The position numbers and the translations under genes were made by a program. From assembly GCA_036252795.1 (NCBI GenBank), contig DASYHY010000190.1:8999-72998 (forward strand): a stretch of 64,000 nucleotides of DNA. Direction: 5' to 3'. Below are positions 50,070 to 59,716 of this stretch, piece by piece (positions within the stretch are counted from its first letter, which is position 1; each line of letters starts with the position of its first letter). The notes beneath the pieces are model-generated. The model ran no database searches. It was not told the DNA's origin and saw nothing but the letters and a program-made list of their open reading frames with translations. Source of the DNA: Aurantimonas sp036252795 (lineage in GTDB: Bacteria; Pseudomonadota; Alphaproteobacteria; Rhizobiales; Rhizobiaceae).

Positions 50070-51337
50070 GTCCGCGCTTCCCGAGCAGTCAGGTGCTCCA
50101 GTACGCGCTTGATGGTGCCGCCCTGGCCGATCACGGAAAAGAGCACCACCACATAGGTGGCGGCGAGGATGACGCTGCGCGCCGGCCCATCCGGGAGGCC
50201 CAGTGCGAGTGCGATCGAGATCCCGCCGCGCAGGCCGCCCCATATCAGGGTCACCGGCGCAATAAGCCCGTAACGATGCGTCGGCCGGATCGCGCGCAAG
50301 GGGAGCACGACCGACGCCGCGCGGCAGGCAAGCGCCAGCGGAATGGCGGCCAAGCCAAGCACGAGAAGGCGCAGGTCGCCCGGGATGGTGACCACCTCCA
50401 GCCCGATCAGCAGGAACAGCACGGTGTTCAGGATATCGTCGATCAGGTCCCAGAACTTGTGGAGATAATCACGGGTGGTCTCACTCATCGCGTGCGCGAC
50501 ACCAGCATTACCGATGATGAGGCCCGCCACGGCCATAGCCACCGGTCCGCTGGCATGGAGCGGGCGGGCGACTGCATAACCGCCCATCACGACGGCGAGG
50601 CTGATCAGCACCTCGACCTTGTACTCGTCGATCGAGCGCATCGCGCGAAACGCGATCCATCCGATCGCGAGCCCAAGCGCGACGCCGCCCCCGGCTTCAA
50701 CCGCGAACAGCTCGGCCGCATGCGCGATCGAGAAGGGTTCGCCGGACATGGCGGAGGACAGCAGAATGGTGAAGATCACCACCCCCACGCCATCGTTGAA
50801 CAGGCTCTCGCCGGCGACCGTCGCTTCCAGCGCAGGCGAGACGTTGGCGCGCTTGAGGACGCCCATGACCGAAACTGGATCGGTCGGGCTGATGAGCGCG
50901 CCGAAAACGAAGCACCAGATTGCGGGCAGTTCGAAGCCGACCAGGCGCGAGAGAAACAGGAAACCGCTGCCGACCAGCACCGTCGAGAGTGCCACCCCGA
51001 TGGTGCTGAGGACCAAGATGGGCCAGCGACCGCGGGCCATCTCCTGCCAATCGACGTGCAGCGCGCCGGCGAAGAGCAGGAACGACAACATGCCCTCCAT
51101 CAGCGTTGTATGGAAATCGATGCCCGCGATGAAGCCGACGATGTCGTGGCCGAGCCCGGCACCCGGAAAGAGGCCGTCCAGCCCGACGACGATCAGCGAT
51201 GCGATCGCCCCCATGATCGTGAGTCCAATCGACGAGGGCAGCTTCAGGAAGCGGTAGTTCAGATAGCCGAGCGCCGCGGCCAGGACGATCAGGATCGCCG
51301 CGGCATCGAACGGCGTGAGCGCAAGACCGCCGATCAT
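50066..51337 (-). CDS. CPA1-family Na+/H+ antiporter, full length
   Basis: A 423-residue cation/proton antiporter (NhaP-like). Features: GFIAGIDFHTTLMEGMLSFL, FGALISPTDPVSVMGVLKRA with the ion-binding S-P-T-D-P, AGESLFNDGVGVVIFTILLS with N-D, and a C-terminal WGGLRGGISIALALGLPDGP. It exchanges Na+ or K+ for protons across the inner membrane. It is the likely relative of the half-antiporter in the chimera at 41562-42944. Start and stop both overlap neighbours. Confidence 0.93.
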   Translation of the reverse strand: MIGGLALTPFDAAAILIVLAAALGYLNYRFLKLPSSIGLTIMGAIASLIVVGLDGLFPGAGLGHDIVGFIAGIDFHTTLMEGMLSFLLFAGALHVDWQEMARGRWPILVLSTIGVALSTVLVGSGFLFLSRLVGFELPAIWCFVFGALISPTDPVSVMGVLKRANVSPALEATVAGESLFNDGVGVVIFTILLSSAMSGEPFSIAHAAELFAVEAGGGVALGLAIGWIAFRAMRSIDEYKVEVLISLAVVMGGYAVARPLHASGPVAMAVAGLIIGNAGVAHAMSETTRDYLHKFWDLIDDILNTVLFLLIGLEVVTIPGDLRLLVLGLAAIPLALACRAASVVLPLRAIRPTHRYGLIAPVTLIWGGLRGGISIALALGLPDGPARSVILAATYVVVLFSVIGQGGTIKRVLEHLTAREART

Positions 51338-52896
51338 GGTGCGGGCACCGAGACACCGGTCAGCAGCGCGAAGCGTTGCCCGGCAGAGGGCGCCGCAATC
51401 GCGGCCAGGCCGTTCGCCTTCAGCACGGCGGCGATCGCCAGCGCACGGCGCTGCGACAGATTGGGCCGGTCGGGCGGCGTTCCGGGCGGAAGGCCGGGCA
51501 CGCCGAGCGCCGGCATGTTCCAGCGGCGGGCAGCCCAGGCAGACGTCAGCACAGCGCTTTGCGCAGCGGCGTCGAGCGTATCGACATTATCGGCGAATGC
51601 GATCTCCGGCAGAGGGGTCTGGGGCGGTACGATCACGACCGACCAGCCCTCCGTCTCGGCTGCGGCGCGGGCCTCAAGCGTGCGATAGGTAGCGACGGTG
51701 GCTCCGGGCAGGACGGCGGCAGCTGCTGTCGCACGCCGGTGATCGCGGTCGATCGTCACGTCATCGGCCGAAACGCCTGTTACAAGAGCGATCATCTTGC
51801 TCAGCGCGGTCATGCGCTGCGCCTCCTGACCGGCCATATCCCCGGCCTGCCGCAACTCTTCGCGCTGCGCTTCCAGGGCACCTGCGCCCGCCTCGAGCAG
51901 GATCTGATCGAGATTGAGCCGGATCGGCCGTCCGAGCTTCTCCTGCAGCGCCGCTTGGAGCGCGGGCGTCTTCTGCATGGAGCCGCGCGGCGTGATAACC
52001 ACGGCGCGGACGAGCAGCGGGGCGGCCGCGAAGTCGAGGTCGAGCTGGGTGACGCGCGCCTTCTCCCCGAAGCGTTCGTTTAGCAGCGCGCGTGTCTGCG
52101 ACACGGCAAGGGCTTCGCGGCCGATGCGGTTGAGCGAGATGCCGAGCGGCACCGCCATCGCCACGAACACGAGGATCAGGACTAGCGTCTGCGCCCAGCT
52201 CTGACGTCGGGAGAGATGGTGCCCGAAGCCGTAGAAGCGCGCCATCGCCGTAGCCGAGAGCGCGATGGTGATGAAGTTGGTGATGAACAGGGCCAGCGCC
52301 CCGGCGCCTACCGGAACGTTGCGGGTGGCAAGGCCATAGCCGACGACCGCGAGCGGCGGCATCAGCGCGGTCGCGATCGCGACGCCCACGATCGTCTCGC
52401 CCCGCCCGCGGATGATTGCGAAGGTGCCGGCCAGCGCGGCGAAGAGCGCAACCGCCAGGTCAAAGAGGTTGGGACGCGTGCGCGCGACGATCTCCGCCGT
52501 GGGCGCCTGCAAGGGGGAAAACAGCACGATAAGCGCCGTGAAGGCGACCGCCGCACCCGCGCCGATCGCCAGCGCCTTCAGCGAGCGGCGTAGCTCTGCG
52601 AAGTCGAACAGCGCCAGGCTGAAGCCGAAACCCAGGATCGGACTCATCAGCGGCGAGATCAGCATCGCGCCGATCACGACGGCGGGTGAGGAGAGGAGGA
52701 GTCCAAGCACCGCGATGCCTGCCGACATCATGGTCATGAAGGCGAAGCGCGCGGACCAGCCGCTATCCTCCACGATGCGGGCCACCACAGCTTCGTGATC
52801 GACGCGGCCAACAATCGAACGCCGCCACCAGCGGTAAAGCGTAAGCTGTGCCAACCGCGTGGTCAGATCCGAGGTGCTTCCGAGTGCTTCAGCCAT
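51334..52896 (-). CDS. DUF389-family membrane protein
   Basis: A 520-residue protein whose first 270 residues match DUF389: AVVIGAMLISPLMSPILGFG, VGVAIATALMPPLAVVGYGL and further membrane helices. The remaining ~250 residues are periplasmic or cytosolic and have two related OmpA/BON-like alpha-beta segments (ALLVRAVVITPRGSMQ; EGWSVVIVPPQTPLPEI). Function unknown. It heads the overlapping operon with the antiporter, DUF2254 and permease genes. Confidence 0.85.
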   Translation of the reverse strand: MAEALGSTSDLTTRLAQLTLYRWWRRSIVGRVDHEAVVARIVEDSGWSARFAFMTMMSAGIAVLGLLLSSPAVVIGAMLISPLMSPILGFGFSLALFDFAELRRSLKALAIGAGAAVAFTALIVLFSPLQAPTAEIVARTRPNLFDLAVALFAALAGTFAIIRGRGETIVGVAIATALMPPLAVVGYGLATRNVPVGAGALALFITNFITIALSATAMARFYGFGHHLSRRQSWAQTLVLILVFVAMAVPLGISLNRIGREALAVSQTRALLNERFGEKARVTQLDLDFAAAPLLVRAVVITPRGSMQKTPALQAALQEKLGRPIRLNLDQILLEAGAGALEAQREELRQAGDMAGQEAQRMTALSKMIALVTGVSADDVTIDRDHRRATAAAAVLPGATVATYRTLEARAAAETEGWSVVIVPPQTPLPEIAFADNVDTLDAAAQSAVLTSAWAARRWNMPALGVPGLPPGTPPDRPNLSQRRALAIAAVLKANGLAAIAAPSAGQRFALLTGVSVPAP

Positions 52897-52929
52897 GGTG
52901 CGGTCTTATGGGCAAGATGAGGCACGCGG

Positions 52930-54165
52930 TCACGCTTCGACTTGCCGTGACCTGGATCCACAAAGGCGAAGGACGCCGTAGCCTGCACAGGCGGAGAGCA
53001 ATGAGCCGGTGAGAATGCCGACCTTCACCTCGTCCACCAGGTCAGCATCGGCAAATGCGAGCCCGGCGATGAAGAGGCTCATGGTGAAGCCAATGCCGCA
53101 CAGCAGGGCCGTACCATAGACCTGGGGCCATGACGCGCCGCCTGGCGGCCGGGCGAAACCAAGGCGCGCCGCTCCCCAGACGGCGCCAAGCACGCCGACC
53201 TGCTTGCCGACGAACAGGCCGGCGGCGACGCCGAGTGGCAGGGGTGACAACAAGGTAGCCAGCCCGATGCCGACGACCGTTACGCCGGCATTGGCAAAGC
53301 CGAAGACGGGAACGATGAGGTAGGCAACCCAAGATTGCAGCGCATGTTCAAGCCGGTGAAGCGGAGAGTCCCGCGCATCCGGTGCGCCAGGCGAGCGGCG
53401 GATCGGGATCAGGCTGGCGGTCAGTACGCCTGCGATCGTTGCGTGAATGCCCGATGACCAGATCGCAAACCAGAGCAGCAGGCCGAGCATCAGGTAGGGC
53501 CAGAGCCGTACAACGCCCAAGCGGTTAAGAACGAACATGAGACCTAGGATCAGCGCCGCAGCGAGGAGGGCAGGGCCGCTCACCGCACTTGTATAGGCGA
53601 CGGCGATGACAGCGACTGCTCCCATATCGTCGACAATGGCCACGGTGGTCAGAAAGAGCTTGAGCGATGGCGGCGCCCTGTTGCCGAGCAGTGCCATTAC
53701 CCCAAGCGCGAAGGCAATGTCGGTTGCCGACGGGATCGCCCAGCCGCGCGCTAGGCCGGGGGTTGATGCGGCTACGGCGAGGTAGACCAAAGCCGGAACA
53801 ATCATGCCGCTCAACGCCGCGACCGCCGGCAGCGCCCGGTCAGACCAGGAAGCCAGATGACCGTCGACCAGTTCGCGCTTGATCTCGAGCCCGACGAGCA
53901 GAAAGAACAGCGTCATGAGCCCATCATTGATCCAGTGCAGGATCGACAGCGGGCCGACATGCTGCGCCAACGCCGCGAAGTAGGCGGGCGCAAGCGGGCT
54001 GTTGGCGATCGCCATTGCGGCGAGCGCCGCAACGATCAGGACGATCCCGCCCGACGCACCGCTGCGCAGGAAGGCGCGCATTGCAGATCGCGGACGAACC
54101 ACCGTGTCCACGATTTTCTTGGCGACGGCAACGGCCGGCGCAGCAGGCGCGGGAAGATCTGACAA
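52930..54165 (-). CDS. nhaA: NhaA Na+/H+ antiporter
   Basis: A 411-residue protein with the NhaA signatures: PLSILHWINDGLMTLFFLLVG, ATDIAFALGVMALLG with the T-D of the crossing helix, and TVAIVDDMGAVAVIAVAYTS with the paired ion-binding Asp residues. It exports Na+ in exchange for protons at alkaline pH. The start read here is TTG 54165 (L/M-S-D-L-P-A-P), so a different start is possible. It is on the same strand as DUF389 with a 33-base gap. Confidence 0.93.
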   Translation of the reverse strand: MSDLPAPAAPAVAVAKKIVDTVVRPRSAMRAFLRSGASGGIVLIVAALAAMAIANSPLAPAYFAALAQHVGPLSILHWINDGLMTLFFLLVGLEIKRELVDGHLASWSDRALPAVAALSGMIVPALVYLAVAASTPGLARGWAIPSATDIAFALGVMALLGNRAPPSLKLFLTTVAIVDDMGAVAVIAVAYTSAVSGPALLAAALILGLMFVLNRLGVVRLWPYLMLGLLLWFAIWSSGIHATIAGVLTASLIPIRRSPGAPDARDSPLHRLEHALQSWVAYLIVPVFGFANAGVTVVGIGLATLLSPLPLGVAAGLFVGKQVGVLGAVWGAARLGFARPPGGASWPQVYGTALLCGIGFTMSLFIAGLAFADADLVDEVKVGILTGSLLSACAGYGVLRLCGSRSRQVEA

Positions 54166-54339
54166 GAATGGGCCTCGGGCGCAGAAACACGCGCTGGCGG
54201 CCCGACCAGCGCTTCAACCTGCCCGATCAAACGCCCGGACACCCTGTGCCTCTATCCCACGCGAGGTTGGCGCGGGCAAGTCACGGCTGGCTACTGCCTC
54301 CAAGCGACAAGCGATCAACGATGATCTACTGCCTTCGCG

Positions 54340-55368
54340 ATGAGATCAGCAAAGCCAGGTGCGCGCACGACGCCGCGTTTCTACCGCCGCAGCGTTCTTT
54401 CGCCGTCGGTGACCCTGCTCGCACGGGTTGCGGCCGCGCTGGTGCTGGTGGGCATCGCTCTGGCGGGACACTGGTTCGACCGGGAGGGGCTGCGCGACAA
54501 CACGGATGGCGTAGTGTCGTTCCTGGACGTCGTCTACTTCACCATGATCACCGTCACAACCGTGGGTTACGGCGACATCGTGCCAGTGACCGACCGGGCG
54601 CGGATGTTCGACACATTCGTGGTGACGCCGGTACGCGTGTTCGTCTGGCTGATTTTTCTGGGCTCGGCCTATAGTTTTCTTCTCCGCAACACCTGGGAGC
54701 GTTGGCGCATGGCGGCCATCCAACGGCGATTACACGATCACACGATCATCTGCGGCTTCGGCGCGACCGGGCGGGAGGCCGCGGACGAGCTGGTGCGCCG
54801 CGGTTGTCCACCGGGTGAGATCGTGGTGGTCGATCAGTCGGAGAGCGCTCTCGAGGAGGCCGTGGACCAGGAGCTGGCGACCGTGCACGGCGATGCCACG
54901 CACAACGCCGTCCTGGCGGCCGCGGGGATCGAGCGGGCACGGTCGCTGATCGTCACGCCCGGGCGCGACGATACCGCCGTGCTCATTGCGCTTACCGCGC
55001 GGCGGCTCGCGGCGCACGTGCCAGTTGCCGTGGCGATCCAGGCGACGGAGAACGAGGTGTTGGCCAGCGATGCGGGTGCGACGGTGATCGTCAATCCCGT
55101 GAGCTTCGGCGGGCAGCTGCTCGCCGGAGCAAGCCGCGGCGCGCACATCGCAGACTATGTCTCCGATCTGGTCACCTCGCATGGCCGTATCGCCCTGCGC
55201 GAACGAGCTGCAGCAGCGCAGGATATCGGCCTTCATCTGCGGGAGCTGCGACCCGGACAGGGGCTCCGGCTTTATCGCGACGGACGTGCGATCGGCTTCT
55301 GGGAGGAAGACGCGATCGTTCATGAGGGCGACACCGTCATCGAGGTCCTGCCGCAGGACGGAGCCTGA
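54340..55368 (+). CDS. Kch-type potassium channel with TrkA-N domain
   Basis: A 342-residue two-helix channel. The pore helix and filter read TMITVTTVGYGDIVP (TVGYGD). After the second membrane helix, an RCK/TrkA-N domain begins HTIICGFGATGREAADELVR with the Rossmann Gly motif, followed by VVVDQSESALEEAV and a TrkA-C-like end (LHLRELRPGQGLRL). It probably conducts K+ under control of NAD(H) or other ligands. It is divergent from nhaA. Confidence 0.92.
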   Translation: MRSAKPGARTTPRFYRRSVLSPSVTLLARVAAALVLVGIALAGHWFDREGLRDNTDGVVSFLDVVYFTMITVTTVGYGDIVPVTDRARMFDTFVVTPVRVFVWLIFLGSAYSFLLRNTWERWRMAAIQRRLHDHTIICGFGATGREAADELVRRGCPPGEIVVVDQSESALEEAVDQELATVHGDATHNAVLAAAGIERARSLIVTPGRDDTAVLIALTARRLAAHVPVAVAIQATENEVLASDAGATVIVNPVSFGGQLLAGASRGAHIADYVSDLVTSHGRIALRERAAAAQDIGLHLRELRPGQGLRLYRDGRAIGFWEEDAIVHEGDTVIEVLPQDGA

Positions 55369-55373
55369 TCGCC

Positions 55374-57311
55374 TTATTCGGGTTCGAGGACGACCACTGC
55401 ACCGCCGCCGGCGGCAACCGGCACCTGGAGGCTGGTGCCGGCACGTACAACGCCGCCATGCGCCTTGACGGCCGTAGGCGTGGCGCCGTCGACCAGCGCT
55501 CGAAGGCGCCATCGCCCGTTCGTCAAGAAGGCGAGCGGGAGCAACACCGTGCGCGGCTGTTCGTCGTTTATCACTCCCACGAACCAGCGTTTGCCGCTGC
55601 GCCGCGCGACCGCGATCCACTGACCCCAGTCGCCTGCGACCCCGCGCGTCTCGTCCCAGGATGCGGGCACGAGGCGCAGGAAGCCCGCTCCGGGCCGCGG
55701 CGCGCCCCTCTCGTCCAGATACGCTTGCGGTGCATCCGCCAGTGATTGCAGCGGGCTCGGATAGACCACGAACATGGCAAGCTGCTGCGCCAGCGTCGTC
55801 ATCACAAGCGGCAGAACGTGTCGGGCCTTGAACTGCGCAGGTGTGACGTTGCGGAAGCCGCCGGGCGTGTAGTCCATGGGACCGATGGTCGCGCGGCTGT
55901 AGGCAAGGCGGACATTGGCGCCGGCGGTCACCTTGCGGCTCCACTTGTTGTACTCGGCTCCCATCACGCCCTCCTGCGTCAACAGGTTGGGGTAGGTGCG
56001 ATTCAGCCCGCGCGGCACCGGCGCACCGTGGATGTTGACCATGAGTTGGTGGCGGGCGGCAGCCGCGAGCAGGCGGTGATAGTAGGCGATTGCAACCTGA
56101 TCCTGGCGGTAGACGTAATCGACCTTGATCCCGGCGACGCCCCACGCATGGTAGAGGGCGAACACCCGATCCATGTCGGCGCCGATCGCGTCCCAGTTCG
56201 TCCACAGCCACAGGCGAACGCCGCGCGACGCGGCGTAGCGGGAGAGAGCTGGGATATCGACGCCCGGCCGGAAGCCGGTCACGTCCGCCAATTCCTTGTC
56301 TCCATTGGGTCGCGCAGCCCAGCCCCAGTCGATCACGAAATAGGGCAGGCCGAACCGCGCGGCGAAGTCGACATAATGTCGATAGGTTGCGTTGTTGAAC
56401 CCGGCATTCGGCACTCCGGACGCCTTGATGCCCGACCACCAGGCCCAGGCCGCCTTGCCGGGCCTGACCCACCGCGCATCCCCGATGCGCGAGGGGGACG
56501 CGAGCTGCTGCACCAGGTCATTCTCGATCAGCTTTTCGGGCCGGTCGGCGATCATGACCACGCGCCACGGTGTCCTGAGCGCAGGGCCGCTCTCGGGCAG
56601 GATCGCGGCAAGGTGGTCACGCGCGGGCAGAGGCGTAAGCCGCAGATCGACGCCCAGATCCTTCGATTTGACCAGATACGCGCCAGGGTAATTTTCGACG
56701 TCGGTCTCCGTCAGCGCGATGGCTTCGCCGCTCCGTCCGGTGCGGCAGCTCAGCGGCAGGTCGTACAGAGTGCCGGACCGAAGGGCGCTGGCGCGCACGG
56801 GAGCGTAATCGCCTTCGTGCGAATTGAGATATTCGGTGTGGCTCACCGCGAGGCACTGGTAATTGCGCGGGAAGCGCAATGACGTTGCCTCCCCGGTCAG
56901 CCGGGTCTCGCGCGTGGTGGCAGTGCGGGGCTGCTCGATCCGGATGGCGGCGCCGCTGTCGTAAGCGCGCAGGTGCAGCAGAAGAGGGCGCCTGCTGCCT
57001 CCGGTCTCGCGTGCCTGGACCAGCAGTTCGCGGTAGGGCTGCGCGGCCTGACCGGCGGGACGTCGCGACTGCTCGATCCGCATGGGGCCGAGCGGCTGGT
57101 CCGCCAGGACGAGGCCGACCGGCGAGGGCGCGATCACGTCCGCGCCGTGATGCCTGATCCGTATCGCCAGGCTACCATTGGAGAGGGTGCCCGCCACGAT
57201 CTCGACCTGTCCGTCCGGCGAGCGCGCCGCCAAAGGATTGCTGGGCGCAGGCGAACAGCCCGCCGCAAAGGCTGGCGCGATGATCCACCAGCGCTTCACC
57301 AGTGGGCGCAA
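55374..57311 (-). CDS. Glycoside hydrolase family 97 lipoprotein
   Basis: A 645-residue protein with a lipobox near residue 19 (FAAGCSPAP). The N-terminal GH97 domain (SPDGQVEIVAGTLSNGSLAI), the central TIM-barrel (YFVIDWGWAARPNGDKELAD, GVAGIKVDYVYRQDQVAIAY) and the hallmark RTYPNLLTQEGVMGAEYNKW are all present. GH97 enzymes act on alpha-glucosides or alpha-galactosides in the periplasm. Catalytic Asp/Glu candidates lie in K-V-D-Y and Q-E-G. No sugar transporter or regulator is next to it, so its context among ion carriers is odd. Confidence 0.9.
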   Translation of the reverse strand: MRPLVKRWWIIAPAFAAGCSPAPSNPLAARSPDGQVEIVAGTLSNGSLAIRIRHHGADVIAPSPVGLVLADQPLGPMRIEQSRRPAGQAAQPYRELLVQARETGGSRRPLLLHLRAYDSGAAIRIEQPRTATTRETRLTGEATSLRFPRNYQCLAVSHTEYLNSHEGDYAPVRASALRSGTLYDLPLSCRTGRSGEAIALTETDVENYPGAYLVKSKDLGVDLRLTPLPARDHLAAILPESGPALRTPWRVVMIADRPEKLIENDLVQQLASPSRIGDARWVRPGKAAWAWWSGIKASGVPNAGFNNATYRHYVDFAARFGLPYFVIDWGWAARPNGDKELADVTGFRPGVDIPALSRYAASRGVRLWLWTNWDAIGADMDRVFALYHAWGVAGIKVDYVYRQDQVAIAYYHRLLAAAARHQLMVNIHGAPVPRGLNRTYPNLLTQEGVMGAEYNKWSRKVTAGANVRLAYSRATIGPMDYTPGGFRNVTPAQFKARHVLPLVMTTLAQQLAMFVVYPSPLQSLADAPQAYLDERGAPRPGAGFLRLVPASWDETRGVAGDWGQWIAVARRSGKRWFVGVINDEQPRTVLLPLAFLTNGRWRLRALVDGATPTAVKAHGGVVRAGTSLQVPVAAGGGAVVVLEPE

Positions 57312-57314
57312 CGT

Positions 57315-59111
57315 TCAGTACAGCCCGTATTTGAAGACGAGCAGGGCCGACAGCGTGACGATCATGAGGAGCACCAGCGGGATGCCGGTTCGGGTGTAAT
57401 CGCCGAAATTGTAGTCGCCTGCGGTCATGATGAGCATGTTCGTCTGATAGGCCACGGGCGTCGCATAACAGAGGTTACAGCCGAACAGCACGGCGAGGAC
57501 CAAGGGCTCAACCGGGATGGACAGCTTCTGCGCCAGGCTGAAGGCGATGGGGGTGCCTACCGCGGCGGCGGTCGTGTTCGAGGCGAAGTTGGTGAGGATC
57601 GTGACGAACACCATTACCGCTGCCAGCGCGCCGCCTGCAGGGAGATGATGCAGACCTAGTGCGATGAGCTGGCCGAGCCACTCCGCAGCGCCGCTTTCCA
57701 GGATCACCCGCCCGATCGCAATGCTCGCGGCGACCAGGACGATGACCTTGGCCGACAGTGCCCGCCCGACCTTGTCGAAGCGCACGCAGCCGGTGACGAA
57801 CATCAGGATAGCGCCAGCGAGCGCGGAGATCGCGATTGGTAGCAGTCCGACGCTGGCAAGCCCGACGGATCCGGCCATGATCGCCAGCGCGAGCGAGGCT
57901 TTCGCGGTCCGCGGGACCTCCTTGGCGCCGTCCAGCATCAGCAGGCTCTCGGAGCGCGCGAGTGCGGTGATGTCAGCCATTGTGCCGGTCACCAGGAGGA
58001 TGTCACCTTCGTCGAGCGGTGCTTCCAGCAGGTTGTCGTCCCGCCACTCCCATGCCGTTCGGGCGTGATGAACGCCCATGACGGCAACGTCATGGGTTTC
58101 GGCAAGGCCGGATGTGGCGATCCGCTTGCCGATCAAAGTAGAGTCAGCACCGATCGACATCTCCACCACCGCGAGGTCTTCGCGGCTGCGGCGCGACGCG
58201 GCATGGACCCGGTCCAGAAGCGCGGCCGGTGCCGTCGTTGCTCCTAGTGCCCGCATCGCGTCTTCCAGCGCCTCGTGTGGCGCGAGCACGGCTATCCGAT
58301 CGTCGACCGCCGCGGGCGTTTCGGGAGCGCCGACAAGTTCGACCTGCGGCGCGGTGCGAGCGAGGAAAGCGGCCGGCAACTGCCCGAGCGCGGGGGAGCG
58401 CGGCCCGAGCCGGAGCGACGCGTAGAAGCGGCGAGGGGCATGGCCGGTCTGCACTGAGTTATCTGGAAGCAGCCGCGGCATGACCAGCCAGATGAAAGGC
58501 AGCGCCACCAGCGCCGCGATGACGACCAGCGGGGTGAAGTAGAACACCCCCATCGGCCGCATGCCGAGATCGGTCGCGATCGAGACGACCAAGAGATTGG
58601 TCGAGGTGCCGATCGTGGTCGACATGCCCCCGATCAGCACCGCGCTGTTGATGGGGATCAGCGTACGCGACGCCGCCATCCCGCCGCGCGACGCCAGCGT
58701 CACCATTATTGGGAGCAGCAGCACGAGAACGGGCGTGTCATTCACCATCATGCTCATGATCATGGCGAGCACCAGGGTGGTCAGGAAACCGAGGCCCCGA
58801 TTGAAGCGCCAAAGCCTGGTCAGCAGGCGCGCGGCTGGATCGAGCGCACCAGTCGCCACCAGCCCCCGACCCATCACCATCAGTGCGCAGATCGTTATCA
58901 GGGCGTAATGACCAAAGCCCTCGAAAGCGAGCTTCAAGCCATCTGTTGGTCGCTCTCCCGTCAACGGGTACAAGTAAAGGCCAAGCGCGATGACGCTGAT
59001 CGTCAGCAGCGAGATGATCTCGACCTTCAGCCGCCCCGATGCGAAGCCGTAGAACATCGCCACCGTGACCAGCATGGCGGCAATGGCGTGGGCGGAAGGA
59101 GCATCGATCAT
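57315..59111 (-). CDS. SLC13/DASS-type carrier with TrkA-C domains, second copy
   Basis: A 598-residue protein like that at 42941-44653: two membrane halves (MMVNDTPVLVLLLPIMVTLA, FASNTTAAAVGTPIAFSLA), TTIGTSTNLLVVSIATDLGM as the first substrate loop, and two central TrkA-C domains (IGADSTLIGKRIATSGLAET; LDEGDILLVTGTMADITALA). Probably an anion symporter; substrate unknown. It overlaps nothing and follows a 64-base gap from DUF202. Confidence 0.9.
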   Translation of the reverse strand: MIDAPSAHAIAAMLVTVAMFYGFASGRLKVEIISLLTISVIALGLYLYPLTGERPTDGLKLAFEGFGHYALITICALMVMGRGLVATGALDPAARLLTRLWRFNRGLGFLTTLVLAMIMSMMVNDTPVLVLLLPIMVTLASRGGMAASRTLIPINSAVLIGGMSTTIGTSTNLLVVSIATDLGMRPMGVFYFTPLVVIAALVALPFIWLVMPRLLPDNSVQTGHAPRRFYASLRLGPRSPALGQLPAAFLARTAPQVELVGAPETPAAVDDRIAVLAPHEALEDAMRALGATTAPAALLDRVHAASRRSREDLAVVEMSIGADSTLIGKRIATSGLAETHDVAVMGVHHARTAWEWRDDNLLEAPLDEGDILLVTGTMADITALARSESLLMLDGAKEVPRTAKASLALAIMAGSVGLASVGLLPIAISALAGAILMFVTGCVRFDKVGRALSAKVIVLVAASIAIGRVILESGAAEWLGQLIALGLHHLPAGGALAAVMVFVTILTNFASNTTAAAVGTPIAFSLAQKLSIPVEPLVLAVLFGCNLCYATPVAYQTNMLIMTAGDYNFGDYTRTGIPLVLLMIVTLSALLVFKYGLY

Positions 59112-59175
59112 CGTGCCGCGCCCTTAACAAGGCCGGCATCATTGCTCCACGCCTTGCGATGCCGCAGCCAGCGGG

Positions 59176-59556
59176 TCACGTGAGCCACCATATTGCAACG
59201 ATGAGCGCCACGGCTGCAACCGAGATGGCGACGGCCATGACCCTGAAGTTGATAGGAGAAACGCCCGCTATGTGGTGTGCCGTCAGTCGTTCGTGCAGTC
59301 CGCGCGCCCGACGTTCCGCGGCGATCACCAAAAAGATACCAACTAGGATGAATAAGGTGGCGATCGCTTTCGCCACCCAGGTCGGCTCGACCGGCTTGAA
59401 CAATGCGCTGAAGCCCAGGCCGATGCCGATACAGGCCGTGGCCGTGCGCGCCCACCCGCTGAACGTCCGCTCATTCGCGAGCAAGGTGCGGTCTTCCGCC
59501 AGGTCGGTGCGATCCTCGGCCAAGTCAGTGCGGACGGACTTTTCCTCATGCCCCAT
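59176..59556 (-). CDS. DUF202 (YidH-type) membrane protein
   Basis: A 126-residue protein with the DUF202 opening T-L-L-A-N-E-R-T-F and three membrane helices (ACIGIGLGFSALFKPV, AIATLFILVGIFLVIAAERR, MAVAISVAAVALIVAIWWL). Just before it lies the repeat V-R-T-D-L-A-E-D-R-T-D-L-A-E-D-R-T, an in-frame 7-residue tandem duplication. Function unknown. Confidence 0.85.
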   Translation of the reverse strand: MGHEEKSVRTDLAEDRTDLAEDRTLLANERTFSGWARTATACIGIGLGFSALFKPVEPTWVAKAIATLFILVGIFLVIAAERRARGLHERLTAHHIAGVSPINFRVMAVAISVAAVALIVAIWWLT

Positions 59557-59716
59557 GCCGTCATCATGGGAGAAGTCCGAACCCTCGGCAAACGGCTTCT
59601 GACGCTATGATTCGCGAGGTAAGGTCCGGTCTTTAGGCGATCGCCCGCGCATGGCAGCGGTGCGGTTGTGGGATCCGCCTTCGCAAGACGAGCTCCAAGC
59701 GGGGTACCAGGGGAAC

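Noticed and set aside
50093..51688. Plus-strand open frame opposite the CPA1 antiporter
   Set aside because: Asp/His/Arg-rich composition is an antisense artefact.
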